Positions 35,143 through 46,919 of a stretch of 64,000 bases of DNA are shown here, piece by piece; position 1 is the stretch's first letter; every line of letters starts with the position of its first letter. The notes under the pieces were generated by a model. The model ran no database searches. It worked only from the letters and a program-made list of their open reading frames with translations, and was not told the origin of the DNA. The stretch covers positions 209,400 to 273,399 of the forward strand of contig MNCI01010180.1 of the NCBI GenBank assembly GCA_015680685.1, written 5' to 3'. A program made the position numbers and the translations under genes. The stretch comes from Gnetum montanum (taxonomy: Eukaryota > Streptophyta > Gnetopsida > Gnetales > Gnetaceae).

Positions 35143-37245
35143 ATAATATCCATAAGGATCAGGTTGCCGGTAAGGGTACTGTTGTGTCGGAGGTGGAATC
35201 CCCCATGATTGTGGGTATTACCATTGCTGATGCTATCCGATGGGTTGTGGTGGAGTTCCACTTGGATAGTACGTTAGTGGTTGATGGAACTGCCTTGGGT
35301 TACCTTGTGGATAAGGTAACCTTCGGGGTGTTTGTCATTGGTTGAGTCTTGGATTAAGTGCATACACCCTAGAATCCTGTAGATGTGAGATGATTGGATA
35401 ACATCCCTTGGGATGATCATAATGACAGATCTCACATCCATTATCATCATCTGTGTCTGAATCCACAACTTCATCAGAGATAGTAATTTTTCCCTTACCC
35501 TTGTTATGTGCAGGGCTTGAATTTCTTTGCTTTGTCTTGTCCTTGTCATTACCTTGTTCCTCCTTAGACTCTTCTACAATTTTCAAGATAGTTTCAAGTC
35601 TGGAGTCTAAGGAATCCCACAATTGATCCATCTTAGCCGATACTTCTATTGTTAATTTTTGGATCAGCAAGGTTTTTCTATTCACCAACTCTTCGAGTGA
35701 CGACTCATCCTCTTCATCACAAAATTTCACTCCCTTCTTTTGAAGGGAGGGATCATGGTTGTATTCTTCTGCACACTCTCTTTTTCATAGTTCACCTTCT
35801 TCTTTTGCTACTTGTTCCAACAAATGATGAACTTCATGGGCTCTAAGTTCTGATAGTCTTCCTTGGACATAAGTCCCAAGGGTTCTTCTAGTTTCATGCC
35901 TTAGCCCATCTACGATATGGCAGAGTTGATCCCACTATGCATAACCATGGCCCGGGCAACGATGTAACAATGTGTAGTAGTGGGCCATGGTAGCATCCAA
36001 GTGTTCATGAGTACCTTGCTTCCATCCTTGGATCTGCTTACGTAAATTAGACACTCTGGAGTACATTTGATATTTATCGTTGAAGAGTTCTAACATTGTA
36101 CTCCACCTCCTGATGGTTTCCAGTTCTAAGAACCGGTACCAACTCTCTGCTTCTTTAATGAGTATCCTTGGAAACAACTTAAGTTTTTTCCACTCATTCT
36201 CTATGTTTTACAAGGTGCAGGCATCGTGGAATGCTTGTAAATGATGTTGCGGATTAGTGTTGTATCCCCCTTCAAATCATGGGATGTTGTTCATGTCTAA
36301 GTGTTTAATTTGACTATCTTTTAAATGCCTTGTGGGAATTCTTATAGTCTTCGTTATGTCAAGCATACTCCAGGTTTCATGTAGGGGTTCGTCATGATCA
36401 TCTCTTTCATGATGCCTGTGATGTCTACCTTGTTCCCTACTTTTCCTTCGTTCGTGCCCTTGTCCTCTCTCTTGACTTTCCCATCAAGGTCTCTCATTTT
36501 TCTTACCTTTATCCTCACCGTTATGCTCATGATGGTTGTGCCCAGATGTGGAAGGAGAGGGTGAGTGATGAGATGAAGGAGAAGAATAAGGGGAACCATC
36601 ACCATGGTGATGCTTCTTACCTTCTCTTCAGCTGCTACGGCCCCGATCATGATGAAGATCTAAGTGCCCATCCTTGTCTTTTGTTGTTGTTCCCTCTGTG
36701 AATAGTTGGTGCTCATGGGCATTAAAACCAGGGTTATGTATCATTGATCGTAGGTTCTGATACCCAACCTCTTCACCATCATTAGGAGGGGAAACATCAT
36801 TTGATAGAGAACCCATTATGAGTGGTTCACCATCTCTTATTTCGCTAAGGACATGCGGGCCTTTGCCCTTCAACAGGGTATGTTGGCTTTCCTACCTTAA
36901 GTCCCTCATACGTTGTGCTTCTGTGGCATAATAATCCCTTGTATCAAAGTCACCTATAACGTATTCAGCATAGAGTTGAGTCATGCCAATCTGTGCCAAA
37001 GCATGGAGAAGCATGTTTGGGACTGATCAATCTGGAGGTAACACGATGTTACCTTGCAAATCTCTCCATCACACCTATTCGTCTTAATGGAGGATAAAAT
37101 TAAAATTAGGAATATACTTATTGGAATGAGTATATACTATCTGGTATTGTTGAGGACTTGGAAGATTTAGGCTATGTGTTTTTGATTGTCAACTGTTCTT
37201 TGTATTATCCCTAGGCAGTGAGTTGCTCTTGTTAGAAGAATACAT
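35143..37245 (-). pseudogene. gag of family-A copy 3
   Basis: Starts MYSSNKSNSLPRDNTK at 37245. It is the least broken gag of the family here. Open stretches include 36873-36628 (MKGKGPHVLSEIRDGEPLIM), 36177-35935 (gag core: FPRILIKEAESWYRFLELET, then STMLELFNDKYQMYSRVSNL and WKQGTHEHLDAT) and 35730-35335. The last has EEDESSLEELVNRKTLLIQK, a charged coiled-coil-like region, and the zinc knuckle CEICHYDHPKGC at about 35400-35436. Relative to copy 2, the knuckle spacing CX2CX3HX3C is identical. Confidence 0.85.
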
Positions 37246-37369
37246 TTTTATCGGTGTGCTATTTCACCATTATATAAATTCTTATTTAATTAATTAACCC
37301 AAAGGTTTGTTTAGGCTCCCAACGATGTGAGTGATATCCTTTATGTTCTATTCAGTGCACAAACACTTA

Positions 37370-37389
37370 GTCCCCAGCAATGGTGCCAA
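37370..37389 (-). other. Primer-binding site of family-A copy 3
   Basis: Minus strand TTGGCACCATTGCTGGGGAC abuts the 5' LTR. It is the Athila/Tat tRNA-Asp type with three changes. Confidence 0.85.
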
Positions 37390-38377
37390 TGATGAGTGGC
37401 GAGGTACCCCTAACTCAACCATACAAATAGGAGCGTAGCACGCGCGATCCGGTCGAACTCCATAGACTAAGTGCCTACACACCCCATGGAACACTTAGGG
37501 TTAATCATTCGTTGTCTTCCCAGACTTACTTGTAGTTTTCACAGTGTATGGTTAAGTAAGTCTGAGGTATATGATTTTTATAGTCTTTTATGTTTTATGT
37601 CTCCTATGCTATTGAGGTGAAGGGTTGAGAAACTAATTACTAAATCTAACTAATGAACTAATTCTAAATTACCTAGTGTTAGAATCTGTTCCAACTTACC
37701 ATACACACCCTAAACCGATGCAATTTTGGCTACCAAATGCTAATCGTTACTGGGATTACCACGTGTAACACACGTGCTCGAAGTGGTCGTACTGAGGTAC
37801 TTAAGTAGGAGGAGAGGGTTGAGAGAGCTAATTTAGCCTAAGTGTAATGAGCAGTTGATTCCTTGATTATCCGTACACATCCTTAAATGCTCGTAATCAA
37901 GTCATACTCATTTCTCATTTCTAGCCTAAGTGCGATGAACATCCATTTCTTGATTATCCGTACACATCCTTAAATGCTCGTAATCATGTCATACTCATTC
38001 TGCATTACTAGGAGATAAGGGTGAGAGAGAGTAATAAATAACATTAAATAAAATCCTATTCCATGCATTGCAAGGTTTATCTAGGAAGTTCATCTTTATT
38101 GCTGTACACAACTTGTGTTCAGGTACAATGTTGCTCGAATAAAGATCCATTCACTTTAGGGCTCCTACTGCGGGCACATGGAAAATATTCTATCTCTGGA
38201 GTGATCAATCTACCAGAGTTTCCCTACTTCTAGCCTAGGATGATGAAACAAGGGAGAGCTGCCTCTTATTTATAGATATGATGGTGCACGGTGATATTGC
38301 ATACGTGATATCGTAGGGGACGATGTGATATCGCATGGGATGCAATATCACGGCCCATGCGATATTGCATCTCATCA
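37390..38377 (-). repeat. 5' LTR of family-A copy 3
   Basis: 988 bp, TGATGAG...CTCATCA. TATA at 38267-38276, U3 about 101 bp with four or five GATATCGC-like words. It shares the ~87-bp internal tandem duplication (37836-38010) with its partner. Confidence 0.92.
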
Positions 38378-38603
38378 ATCTCTATGTCCTAGATATTAGC
38401 TATGTAATTGAATGATCTCTTATGGAATAGTTGTAAGGTATATATTCTTACAAGGGATTGGTAGTCTTAGAAAAAAAGAGTGCTATCATGGGAAAAACAA
38501 AAAATGAAAAGGAATTCTAATTCTAAAATTATTTTTAAATCCTTTTCTAACATGGGTTAATGCATATCATTGGTCTAATGGGAATATCATTTGAAAAAGT
38601 TAA

Positions 38604-39542
38604 TGATGTAGAGCTAATCATATCAACCTTAATTGATGTTCAAATCAAACTAGAAATTACGACTGAAAATAAGAAAAGAAACATAACTCTTTATTCTTTA
38701 TAGCAAATATGATAATTCATACAAAATTTGAAAGCAAACATCCAAGGATAAATAATACCTAAGATCCTCTCATCACTCCCTTTCACACAAGACTTAAAGC
38801 CATACAACAATGATTCTTCTCACTTCCTCACACATACAATTGTTCAAAATGACTTATACTAAGAATAAGAGTGCTCAATAAGAGGTCAAATCTCCTCTCT
38901 CAAGCCACTCTTAATTTCTCTCTCTCTTGAGGTTCTCACTCTTGTAGGCTTATTTACTCACCTCATACATGGAAGACTTTCTTCTCATCTTTCCCTTAAG
39001 ACCAACCTTTTAATAGCCTATCCAACATTAGGCTTTGATGGCATTTTATAGCTTTTTGAATGACTATTCATTTTCCCTTGGCACCTAAAATTTAAATTAA
39101 TATCTTTTGAAGTCGACCTAAGAAGACATATTTAGAGTCAAAAGATGTCTATCCTAAGAGCAAAAATCCTAGATAAAAGACATCTTTGACATGGAAAATA
39201 TGTCTTTATTGAGATTTGAGCATGCATAGAAGACATCCTATGTTTATGAAAGATGTCTTCAGTTAAGAAAAAGCATATGGTTCCTGTGGAAGAATTATTT
39301 TTGGCTAGTAAAAATTTCTTTCATCTAGTGAAGACATCTTTCTAGCTAGCCTTTCCAAACCCAAGACATCCAGCTTGACACCCAAATTTTTCAAGACATC
39401 TAGCTGGACATTAGCCTTGAAAAATTTCAAACACCTCAAGATCATGCCAAAGTATATCCAATTCATGAGAACATGCCTCAAATCCATGAAAAGCCACAAT
39501 CAATGAACAAATAACACAATGATGTTGGAGATCTCCACATCA
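38604..39542 (-). repeat. 3' LTR of the non-autonomous element, with AAGACATCTT words
   Basis: Aligns with 41718-42633 (AGCATAACTCTTTATT, CAAAGCCATA.AACAATGA, AAATCTCCTCT.TCAAG). A minus-strand TATA-like TATAAAA lies at about 39040-39056. Between it and the LTR edge about nine AAGACATCTT / AAGATGTCTT words occur in 270 bp (39124-39400), in both orientations. Confidence 0.75.
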
Positions 39543-40138
39543 GCATTGTTCCCCTTAAAAAAAAACCTCTTGACTCCCAAAAAAGAGGCCTTTACACTTG
39601 GGATAGCTATTATCTCTCACATAGGCCACTGCACATAAAAATAAAACTATAATATAGATGGAAGGGTCGGTGCTCACAATATTTTGTTTCCACCATTCAA
39701 CACTTATTATATAAATATACAAACACACAAACACAATGTATGAATGATACACATATACACATTGGCACAATTGTATGTTTACATCATAATGAAGAAATTA
39801 CATGAAAGAAGAATCTAATTGACTTTTTTCCTCAAAGGCTCTACTATGCTTTAATATTGAGAGCATCAAATTCCATGCATCTCTTTCATGACCTGTAATA
39901 AAATAAGAATAAGAAAATTCAAAAGAACTAGGTCTCATCAACTTAGCTTGCATTCTTTATTTTCTTCTTCTTGGTTCATGAAAGTCTAATACTTAGCTAC
40001 CTTCCACCACCATCATCATAACCACTAAGATTCTCTTCATGCTACTCATCCATTTCATAGCCAAGATAATCAAGGTTATCAACATACTTCACAAATTCAT
40101 CATTATTATAATCAATAGAAAACTTCTCCAAACTCTAG

Positions 40139-41130
40139 AAAATCATGTCATTATCAATGTCCTCACCAACATAAATAATAATCTTTCCATCATGGTTATT
40201 CCAATAGGCATTATGATCACATCCAAGCTTAAACATATTACCATCATTAGCCTTGCTCTCTCTAATAATGCTGTCAAAATTCACATTGCTTTTACCAAAC
40301 ATAACATGATCCTGATCTCATTACAATTATAACCATTATCATGAATCTTAACATTAAAATTGAATGACCCACTATTAAGCTAAAGTGAAAGACTAGCATT
40401 CCTCATACTAGCTTCACAATGAGAGATATTACTATCATTCACAAGGTAAAGAAAAGTCTTTCTTATCTTTTCATGGCTTCTTCCATTCATCCTTAGTTTA
40501 ACCTAATCTTTCTCATTTGGCTTTCCAACATCATTAAAACTTAAAGGTTCTAGATACTAAATAGAAGCCCCCAAATGCAATGGTTCCTCCCCTTCAAAAA
40601 AATAATCAATAAGCTCTTCATCCCATTTTGGAGTGACCAACTTAAAAGGTAAATTCTTCTTCATGTTTGTAATATCATATTAATAAAAAATCTCATCAAA
40701 GAAATTATTCTTTTCAATACCCTAGCTAGAAGACTTATCTTTCTCCCATGATATAACCTTAAATTGGCTTAGAATCTCCTCTCCTTTTCCACAATGTATA
40801 GAATAATTATAAAAAGAATGAGTATCATACCTTCTAGTGATGTCCTTGATCCTCCTTGAAGAATTCCCTTGATCTTTAATTTTCCTTTAGCTTTGATCTT
40901 TTACCCTCCATGACTCATGAGGTAGGAGCTTTCCTTGATTAGTGGCATATATCATCTTGGATTTTGAATATCTTTTAAGCTCTTGTGTTTCTCCATTAAA
41001 AGCTTTCAATATTAAGCACTCCCTTGTCCAGTAAGAGACACTTGAGAACTCCTTTTCTTCTTGACCCTACTTCATTAGATCCCTTATCTTTCTTTCTTTC
41101 TTGATAAATAGAAGATATCCTTTCAATTCT
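40139..41130 (-). pseudogene. Decayed ~330-codon frame of unknown function
   Basis: A single minus-strand frame runs about 330 codons from near 41130 to 40139 with roughly nine stops and no frameshift I can see. Readable parts include ELKGYLLFIKKERKIRDLMK, YWTRECLILKAFNGETQELK, IHCGKGEEILSQFKVISWEK, LPFKLVTPKWDEELIDYFFE, LYLVNDSNISHCEASMRNAS and FNVKIHDNGYNCNEIRIM. Most stops sit where C-to-T or G-to-A change of a glutamine or tryptophan codon would make them. I do not recognise the family; a diverged gag or a captured host fragment are both possible. Confidence 0.5.
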
Positions 41131-41717
41131 CTTCATAATACTCTCCTAAGCTCTTCTAAGCTCTTTTACATCATATCTTTTCTAAGATCTTGTATACTAA
41201 GAGATGTAGGTGACATAATTAAAACTGAAACATAATCCTAATCAACACCAATAATACTCACAACTCTTCTTCAAGCTATGAGCATAGAACACACATACCC
41301 ATAACTCCTTTTCTAGTTATGAGTATCAAATACACATAATCACTTTCATAAATCTAGGCATAATTTCTAAATACCCATAAGAAGATGGAAGGATATCAGG
41401 AGTAACCACAAATAATTTTGAAGTATCCAAATAGATCAAAAAAGAAATATAAAAATACATAATGTAATTATCACAATTCTTGAAAACCATAGTTATTCTA
41501 AGCTAATGGGTATCTCAGATAATCTCTAATATTCAATACAATTGATCACCAAAAAGTAACAAAACATGTTTTTTCAAACTGTATTAAGTATGGAGAATAG
41601 ATCAATTTAAATTTCAAACCAAAATGGCACTAGAGATAACTAAATCCTTGTTTTTTGATGTAGAGAATTCTTCTACTTGAGTAAATATTCTTTAAAATAA
41701 ATGCTTTCATAGTAATT

Positions 41718-42633
41718 TGATGTGGAGATGGCTGCACAAACCACAATTGATGTCTAAATCCAACAAGAAATCACAATTGAACATAAGAAAAGAAGCATAA
41801 CTCTTTATTATTACTTGTAAATATGAAAATTCATACAAGAACTAGAAGAAAACACCTAAGAATAGGTAATATCCAAGATTATCTCATCACTTCCTCTCAT
41901 ACAAGACTCAAAGCCATATAACAATGACTTTTCTTACTCACTCATGTATACAATTAACCAAAATAGCTTACAACAAGAACACTCAAGAAGTGCTCAAATC
42001 TCCTCTTTCAAGACACTCTTAACCTTTCTCTTTCGAAAGGCTCTTACTTGTAGATTTCTTCCTTCACCTCATACTTGAAAGATCTTTTTTCTCATCTCCT
42101 CCTTGAAACTAGTATTTTCTCTTTAGACAAACCTACCCAAACTCAAGTATTAATGCCTTTTTAATATATTTTTGGATCATTTTTTGTCTTCCCTTGGTGC
42201 GCAAAATCTAAAGTAATATCTGTTGGATTTTGCATAAGAAGCTATATTTGGAGTGGAATGACATCTTTTCTAAGAGTGAAAGCCCTAGAGAGAAGACATT
42301 ATTGGCTTGGAAAAGACATCTTTTGCAAGACTTGAGCCTGTAATGAAGACATTCTCTATCCATGGAAGATATCTATAGATAAGAAAAGACATCTTACTCC
42401 TATGAATGGTGCCTTTTTAGCCAATAAGGATATCTTTCTAGCTAGCCTTGCTAAATTCAAGATGCCTAGCTTAAAGCACAAACTCTTCAAACAAGCTACC
42501 ATTAGTCTTAGAATATGCCAAACACCTCAAGATCATACCAAAGTGTATCCAACTCATGAGAACATGCCTCAACTTCATGAAAAGGCACAATCAATGAAGA
42601 GATGACACAATGGTCTTGGATATGTTTACATCA
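41718..42633 (-). repeat. 5' LTR of the non-autonomous element
   Basis: TGATGTGGAG...TTTACATCA, 916 bp, partner of 38604-39542. AAGACAT / GATGTCTT-type words are present at 42258-42400 but more decayed. Confidence 0.75.
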
Positions 42634-43172
42634 ATTAATAGCTATGATTAAACCAAGTTGATAGCTATGCCTAAGTTCCAAACTAATAACAAGGTTAAAG
42701 ATCAAAAGCATAACTAATGAAATTCTAGCACAATACCTTATAAAACATAAGCTAAAAATAAGTTAAAAGTTAAAAATAATATAAAAAATATTATTTTACC
42801 AAAATACAAATTATTGAAACAAACTATATGAAAGCTGAAGTAACACCCCATGTGCTAATGACCCATCTCATGCTTAATGCCTGCTAACATAGGACTTCAA
42901 CAAAAGGGTTAGTGTGCATATGGTAAATGAAAGATAAATAAAAAAATTATAAAAATATTTAAAAATGCTCAAACGAAAATAAAATATTGAAATACATTTT
43001 AAAAAAAAGACTATTTAAAAGGGATAACAAGGCACATGGATTAAAATACAAAAGCATAGTTAATAAGAAGAATGAGTTTAGAAAGCATAGACATAGATTA
43101 GCAACATGACATCAAAGGCTCAATTCACAAACATACCAAGGGGTAAGGGGTAATTAAGGTAACGATGTTACA
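42634..43172 (-). repeat. Probable 3' LTR part of the gypsy remnant at 43173-49793
   Basis: The plus strand ends GTAACGATGTTACA at 43172, i.e. a minus-strand LTR start TGTAACATCG. It directly follows the purine tract GGGGAGGAGATAAAAG (43188-43173). The rest of this LTR would continue left of the inserted element, around 38378-38603 and perhaps below 29941. I could not find the matching right LTR. Confidence 0.5.
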
Positions 43173-43188
43173 CTTTTATCTCCTCCCC
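43173..43188 (-). other. Polypurine tract of the gypsy remnant
   Basis: Minus strand GGGGAGGAGATAAAAG sits between the pol C-terminus and TGTAACATCG, as expected of a plus-strand primer. Confidence 0.65.
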
Positions 43189-43199
43189 TAAGAATCTTT

Positions 43200-43560
43200 T
43201 TCTTGGAAGATCTTAGGATGTTATATATATAGATATTTCTCCACTTTCCATGTTGCTTCCTGCACTCCATATCTTTCCTAGATAACCTTTACCACTTGAA
43301 TGATCTTACTCAATATTTTCTTCATCTTTTCTACAATCTTAACTAGTCATTCCACAAAAATAACATTAGGTTGAAGTTTAACTTTATACCAATCTATTTT
43401 ATGACTAGGATATAAAATATACTTCCTCAACATCAAAATATGAAATACATCATGAATCAAATATAGTTGCTACAAAAGATCAAGTTGACAGAAAATATTA
43501 CCAATTTTTTCAACATTGGAATGAGACCAATGTAGTGGGGAGCTAGCGTTTCTCTTCTAC
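43200..43560 (-). pseudogene. Integrase C-terminus (Del/Tekay-like chromovirus)
   Basis: The minus strand carries HYIGLIPMLKKLVIF-like, VFHILMLRKYI, PSHKIDWYKV, VKIVEKMKKILSKIIQVVKV and YGVQEATWKVEKYL with frameshifts. This matches the conserved Del/Tekay tail (VFHVSMLRKYxxDPSH ... ILDRxxKxLRxKxIxxVKVxW ... EATWE). It marks the 3' end of pol. No chromodomain beyond it is visible. Confidence 0.75.
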
Positions 43561-43788
43561 TAAGCCTCATAATATGTTTCAATGGAAAAACTCTAAGGAA
43601 ATTTAATTACCAATGCTGAACTATGATTGTTGCCTCCTATTATTAGCATAGTTTGCATATCTATCTTGAGCGGCTTGCAATTTATCTTTGATAATTTTAA
43701 TCTATTTTGTAGCCTCATTAATGCTAACTATTCTAGTTGTCTGTATATCCTATATAGAATTCCAACAAAGAGGTGTATAGCAAGGTCT

Positions 43789-46700
43789 ACCATACAACAT
43801 TTCATAAGGTGTTTTCTTAAAGTTAGCTTGATAATTATTATTTTATGTAAATTTTACCAAAAAAAATAAATTTGTTTCAACTATTTATGTAGTTCTTAAA
43901 GTAGAAGCTTGAAGAATATCCTTTGAAATCGAATTCATTCTCTCAATTTGGTCATATATTTAGGGATAATACATTGAGTTGAGATTTATCATAGAGCCTA
44001 AACTTTTTTGAAAAGACTACCAAACTATAGAAGTGAAATGAGGATCTTTGTCAAAAAAAAATTTATTTAGAACTTCATGCAATATGATAATTTATAATAG
44101 GAACAACTAAGTAATCTCTTCTACAATAGCTTTTTATTTCATAGGGAAAAAGTAGGAAGATTTGATCAAAAGATCTATGACCATAAGGATGGACTCTTTC
44201 CTACTTGTAGTATAAGGTAATCTAGCAATGAAGTTCATGCCAATGGTTTTCCATTTTCACATTGGAATGGTGTGTAAATATAGATAACCATCAAGACTCT
44301 AATGTTATATCTTGAATTGCTAACACACCAAAAGCTTAACCATGTATAAACTTACATCTTTCTTCATACTAGACTATTAATATTATTTCTTGATGTTCTA
44401 ATACATCTTATTATTACTTGGATGCATCTAATACTTACTCAAGTGAGCCTTGTCAAGTAGTTTCAATTAGACTGTAGTAGGCACATATACCTTGTTCTTA
44501 AAGCTTAACAAGCTAGAACTATCAATTGAAAGATTTGTAATCTATCATACAACATTTCATTAGGTATTTTTTTAAAGTTCACTTGATAACCACTATTGTA
44601 TGAAAACTTTACCAATGAAACAACTTTGTTTCAAATATCTCTATAGTTCTCAAAGAAAAAGCTTGAAGCATATCCTCTAAAATCTAATTCATTCTCTCAT
44701 TCTGATCATATGTTTGGGGATGATACATTGAGATGAGATTTCATGTAGAGCCTAAAATTTTCTAAAAGGACTACCAAACTGTGGAGGTAAATTGAGGATC
44801 TATATCTAATAGAATTTTTTTCAAAACTCCATGTAATATGATAATCTTTGATAGAAGAAACTATGTAATATCTTATGCATAGCTTCTTCTTTCATACTCA
44901 AAAAGTAGGAATTTTTGGTTAAAAGATCTATGACCATAAGGATGGAGTCTTTTCTACTCCTAGTACAAGGTAATCTAGTAATGAAATCCATGGTAATGAT
45001 TTCCCAGTTTCACAATGGAATGGTGTGTGAATATAGATAACCACTAAGCCTTTAATCATCTACTTTAATTTTCTGATACATCAAACACTTAACCATATAC
45101 ACACCTACATATTTCTTCATACTACACCATGAATATTATTTCTTAATGTTCTAATACATCTTATACCTACTTGGATGCATCTGATACTAACTCAAGTGAT
45201 CCTTCTCAAGTAGTTTCTATTGGAATGTAGCTGGCACATATACTCTATTGTTAAATATTAAAAATATAGAATTATCAATTGAAAATTTGTACTCTACTAA
45301 AGAAATATTTGTAACCTACCATATAACATTTCATAAGGTGTTTATTTTCAAGTTAGCTTGATGACTAGTAATATATGTAAGATTTGCCAAAGAAACAACT
45401 TTTTTTTAACTACTTATGTAGTTCTCAAAGTAGAAGCTCAAAGAATATCCTTTGAAATCTAATTCATTCTCTCAGTCTGATCATTTATTTAGGGATCATA
45501 CACTAAGCTAAGATTTAGTGTAGAGTCTAAATTTTTTTGAAATGAATACCAAACTATGGAAGTAAATTGGGGGTCTTTGTTTAACATAAGTGTGTTTAGA
45601 ACTCCATGCAATATTATAATCTTTGATAGAAATAACTAAGTAATGTATTTTGTACTAGATTTTTATTTCATAGTCAAAAAGTAGAAATTTTTGCTCAAAA
45701 TATCTATGGCAACAAGGATGGAGTCTTTCCTTTTGTTAGTACAAGGTTATCTAGTAACGAAGTACATGCTAATGATTTTCCATTTTCACACTAGAATGGT
45801 GTGTGAATATAGATAACCACTAAGCCTCTAATGGTCTACTTTGATTTGCTGGTACACCAAACATTTAACTACATACACACCTACATCTTTCTTCATACTA
45901 GACTATTAATATTATTTCATGATGTTATAATACATCTTAACACTATTTGGATGCATATGATACTTACTTAAGTGAGCCTTGTCAAGTAGTTTCTATTGGA
46001 TTGTAGCTAGAATATACATCCTATTCTTAAATCTCAATAAGCTAGAACTATCAATTAAAAATCTTGAGTCTACTAGAGAAAGATTTGTAATGTACCATAC
46101 AACATTTCATAAGGTGTTTCTTTTATGTTAGCTTGATAACTATTGTTGCATGCAAACTTTTCTAATGGAAGAACTTTGTTTCAACTATCTCTATAGTTCT
46201 CAAAGCATAAGCTTAATGCATATCCTCTAAAATCTAATTCATTCTCTTGGTATGATCATATTTTTAGGGATGATACACTAAGCTAAGATTTAGTGTAAAG
46301 CCTAAAATTTTTTGTAAAGACTACCAAAATATGAAATTGAACTAAGGATCTATATCTAATGCAATTTTGTTTAGAACTTCATGCAATATGATAATCTTTG
46401 ATAGGAACAACGATTTAATCTTTTCTAGACTAGCTTTTTCTTTCATAGTCAAAAAGTAGAAAATTTTGGTTAAAAGATCTATGATCACAAGGATGGAGTC
46501 TTTCCTACTCCTAGTACAAGGTAATATAGTAATGAAGTCCATGCCAATGATTTTCCATTTTCACATTGGAATGTTGTGTAAATATAGATAATCACCAAGC
46601 CTCTAATTTTCTACTTTGAGTTGCTAACACACAAAACGCTTAGCCATGTACACACCTACATCTTTTTTCATACTATACCATTACTATTTTTTCTTATTGC

Positions 46701-46870
46701 TACTTGTATGCAATTTGATACATCTTATTGCTACTTGTATGCATTTGATACTTACTCAAGTGAGCCTTGTCAAGTATTTTCTGTTGGACTATAGCTTCCA
46801 CATACACCCTATTCTTAAATCTTAACAAGCAAGAAACATCAAGTCCACTAGAGAAAGATTTGTAATATTA
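43789..46870 (-). pseudogene. Integrase segment in four tandem copies
   Basis: Four copies of a ~755-776-bp unit lie head to tail. The plus-strand anchor ACCATACAACATTTCATAAG (minus PYEMLYG, integrase core end) is at about 43789, 44544, 45318 and 46094. The anchor AAGGATGGAGTCTTTCCT (minus RKDSILV) is at about 44196, 44939, 45714 and 46488. Each unit spans the integrase from the zinc-finger side, through DFITILPCTRSRKDSILVII and LTKIFYFLTMK, to PYEMLYG. Only the right-most copy keeps a long frame (46542-46342). In a normal element this segment occurs once. Confidence 0.85.
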
Positions 46871-46919
46871 TCCTAACATCAAGAATTTGAAGATTTCTAA
46901 GCACTAATATAATCTTTTA

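Larger units (their letters stand above)
29941..38377 (-). mobile_element. Family-A element lacking RT, RNase H and integrase (copy 3)
   Basis: Complete ends: LTRs at 29941-31042 and 37390-38377, PBS, polypurine tract and perfect ATCTC target-site duplications (29936-29940 and 38378-38382). Gag and protease are present. Compared with the full copy at 9000-18924, about 2.9 kb is missing, from just after the protease linker (NWGKLETP-equivalent, near 34000) to just before the pol stop (HGGDGHxC, 33923). That removes RT, RNase H and integrase. The element is 8,437 bp as assembled, but about 935 bp of that is a gap plus duplicated flank, so the real length is probably near 7.5 kb. If the deletion came before insertion, this copy moved using enzymes from another element. 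Confidence 0.9.
38604..42633 (-). mobile_element. Non-autonomous LTR element with unrecognised internal frame
   Basis: LTRs at 38604-39542 (939 bp) and 41718-42633 (916 bp), both TGATGT...ACATCA. Flanks GTTAA (38599-38603) and ATTAA (42634-42638) differ at one base, a probable target-site duplication. The internal region is only about 2.2 kb and shows no protease, RT, RNase H or integrase motif. A purine-rich tract AAGGGGAAC next to the left LTR and a minus-strand TATA suggest minus orientation. No clear primer-binding site is visible by the right LTR. It resembles the LARD/TRIM class in lacking pol. Confidence 0.75.

Noticed and set aside
40039-40332. Plus-strand 97-codon frame rich in Ile
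   Set aside because: Opposite-strand shadow of the longer minus-strand decayed frame; no family features.
38604-42633. Copia element
   Set aside because: LTR ends and size would allow it, but I could find no integrase, RT or RNase H motif in either orientation of the 2.2-kb interior.
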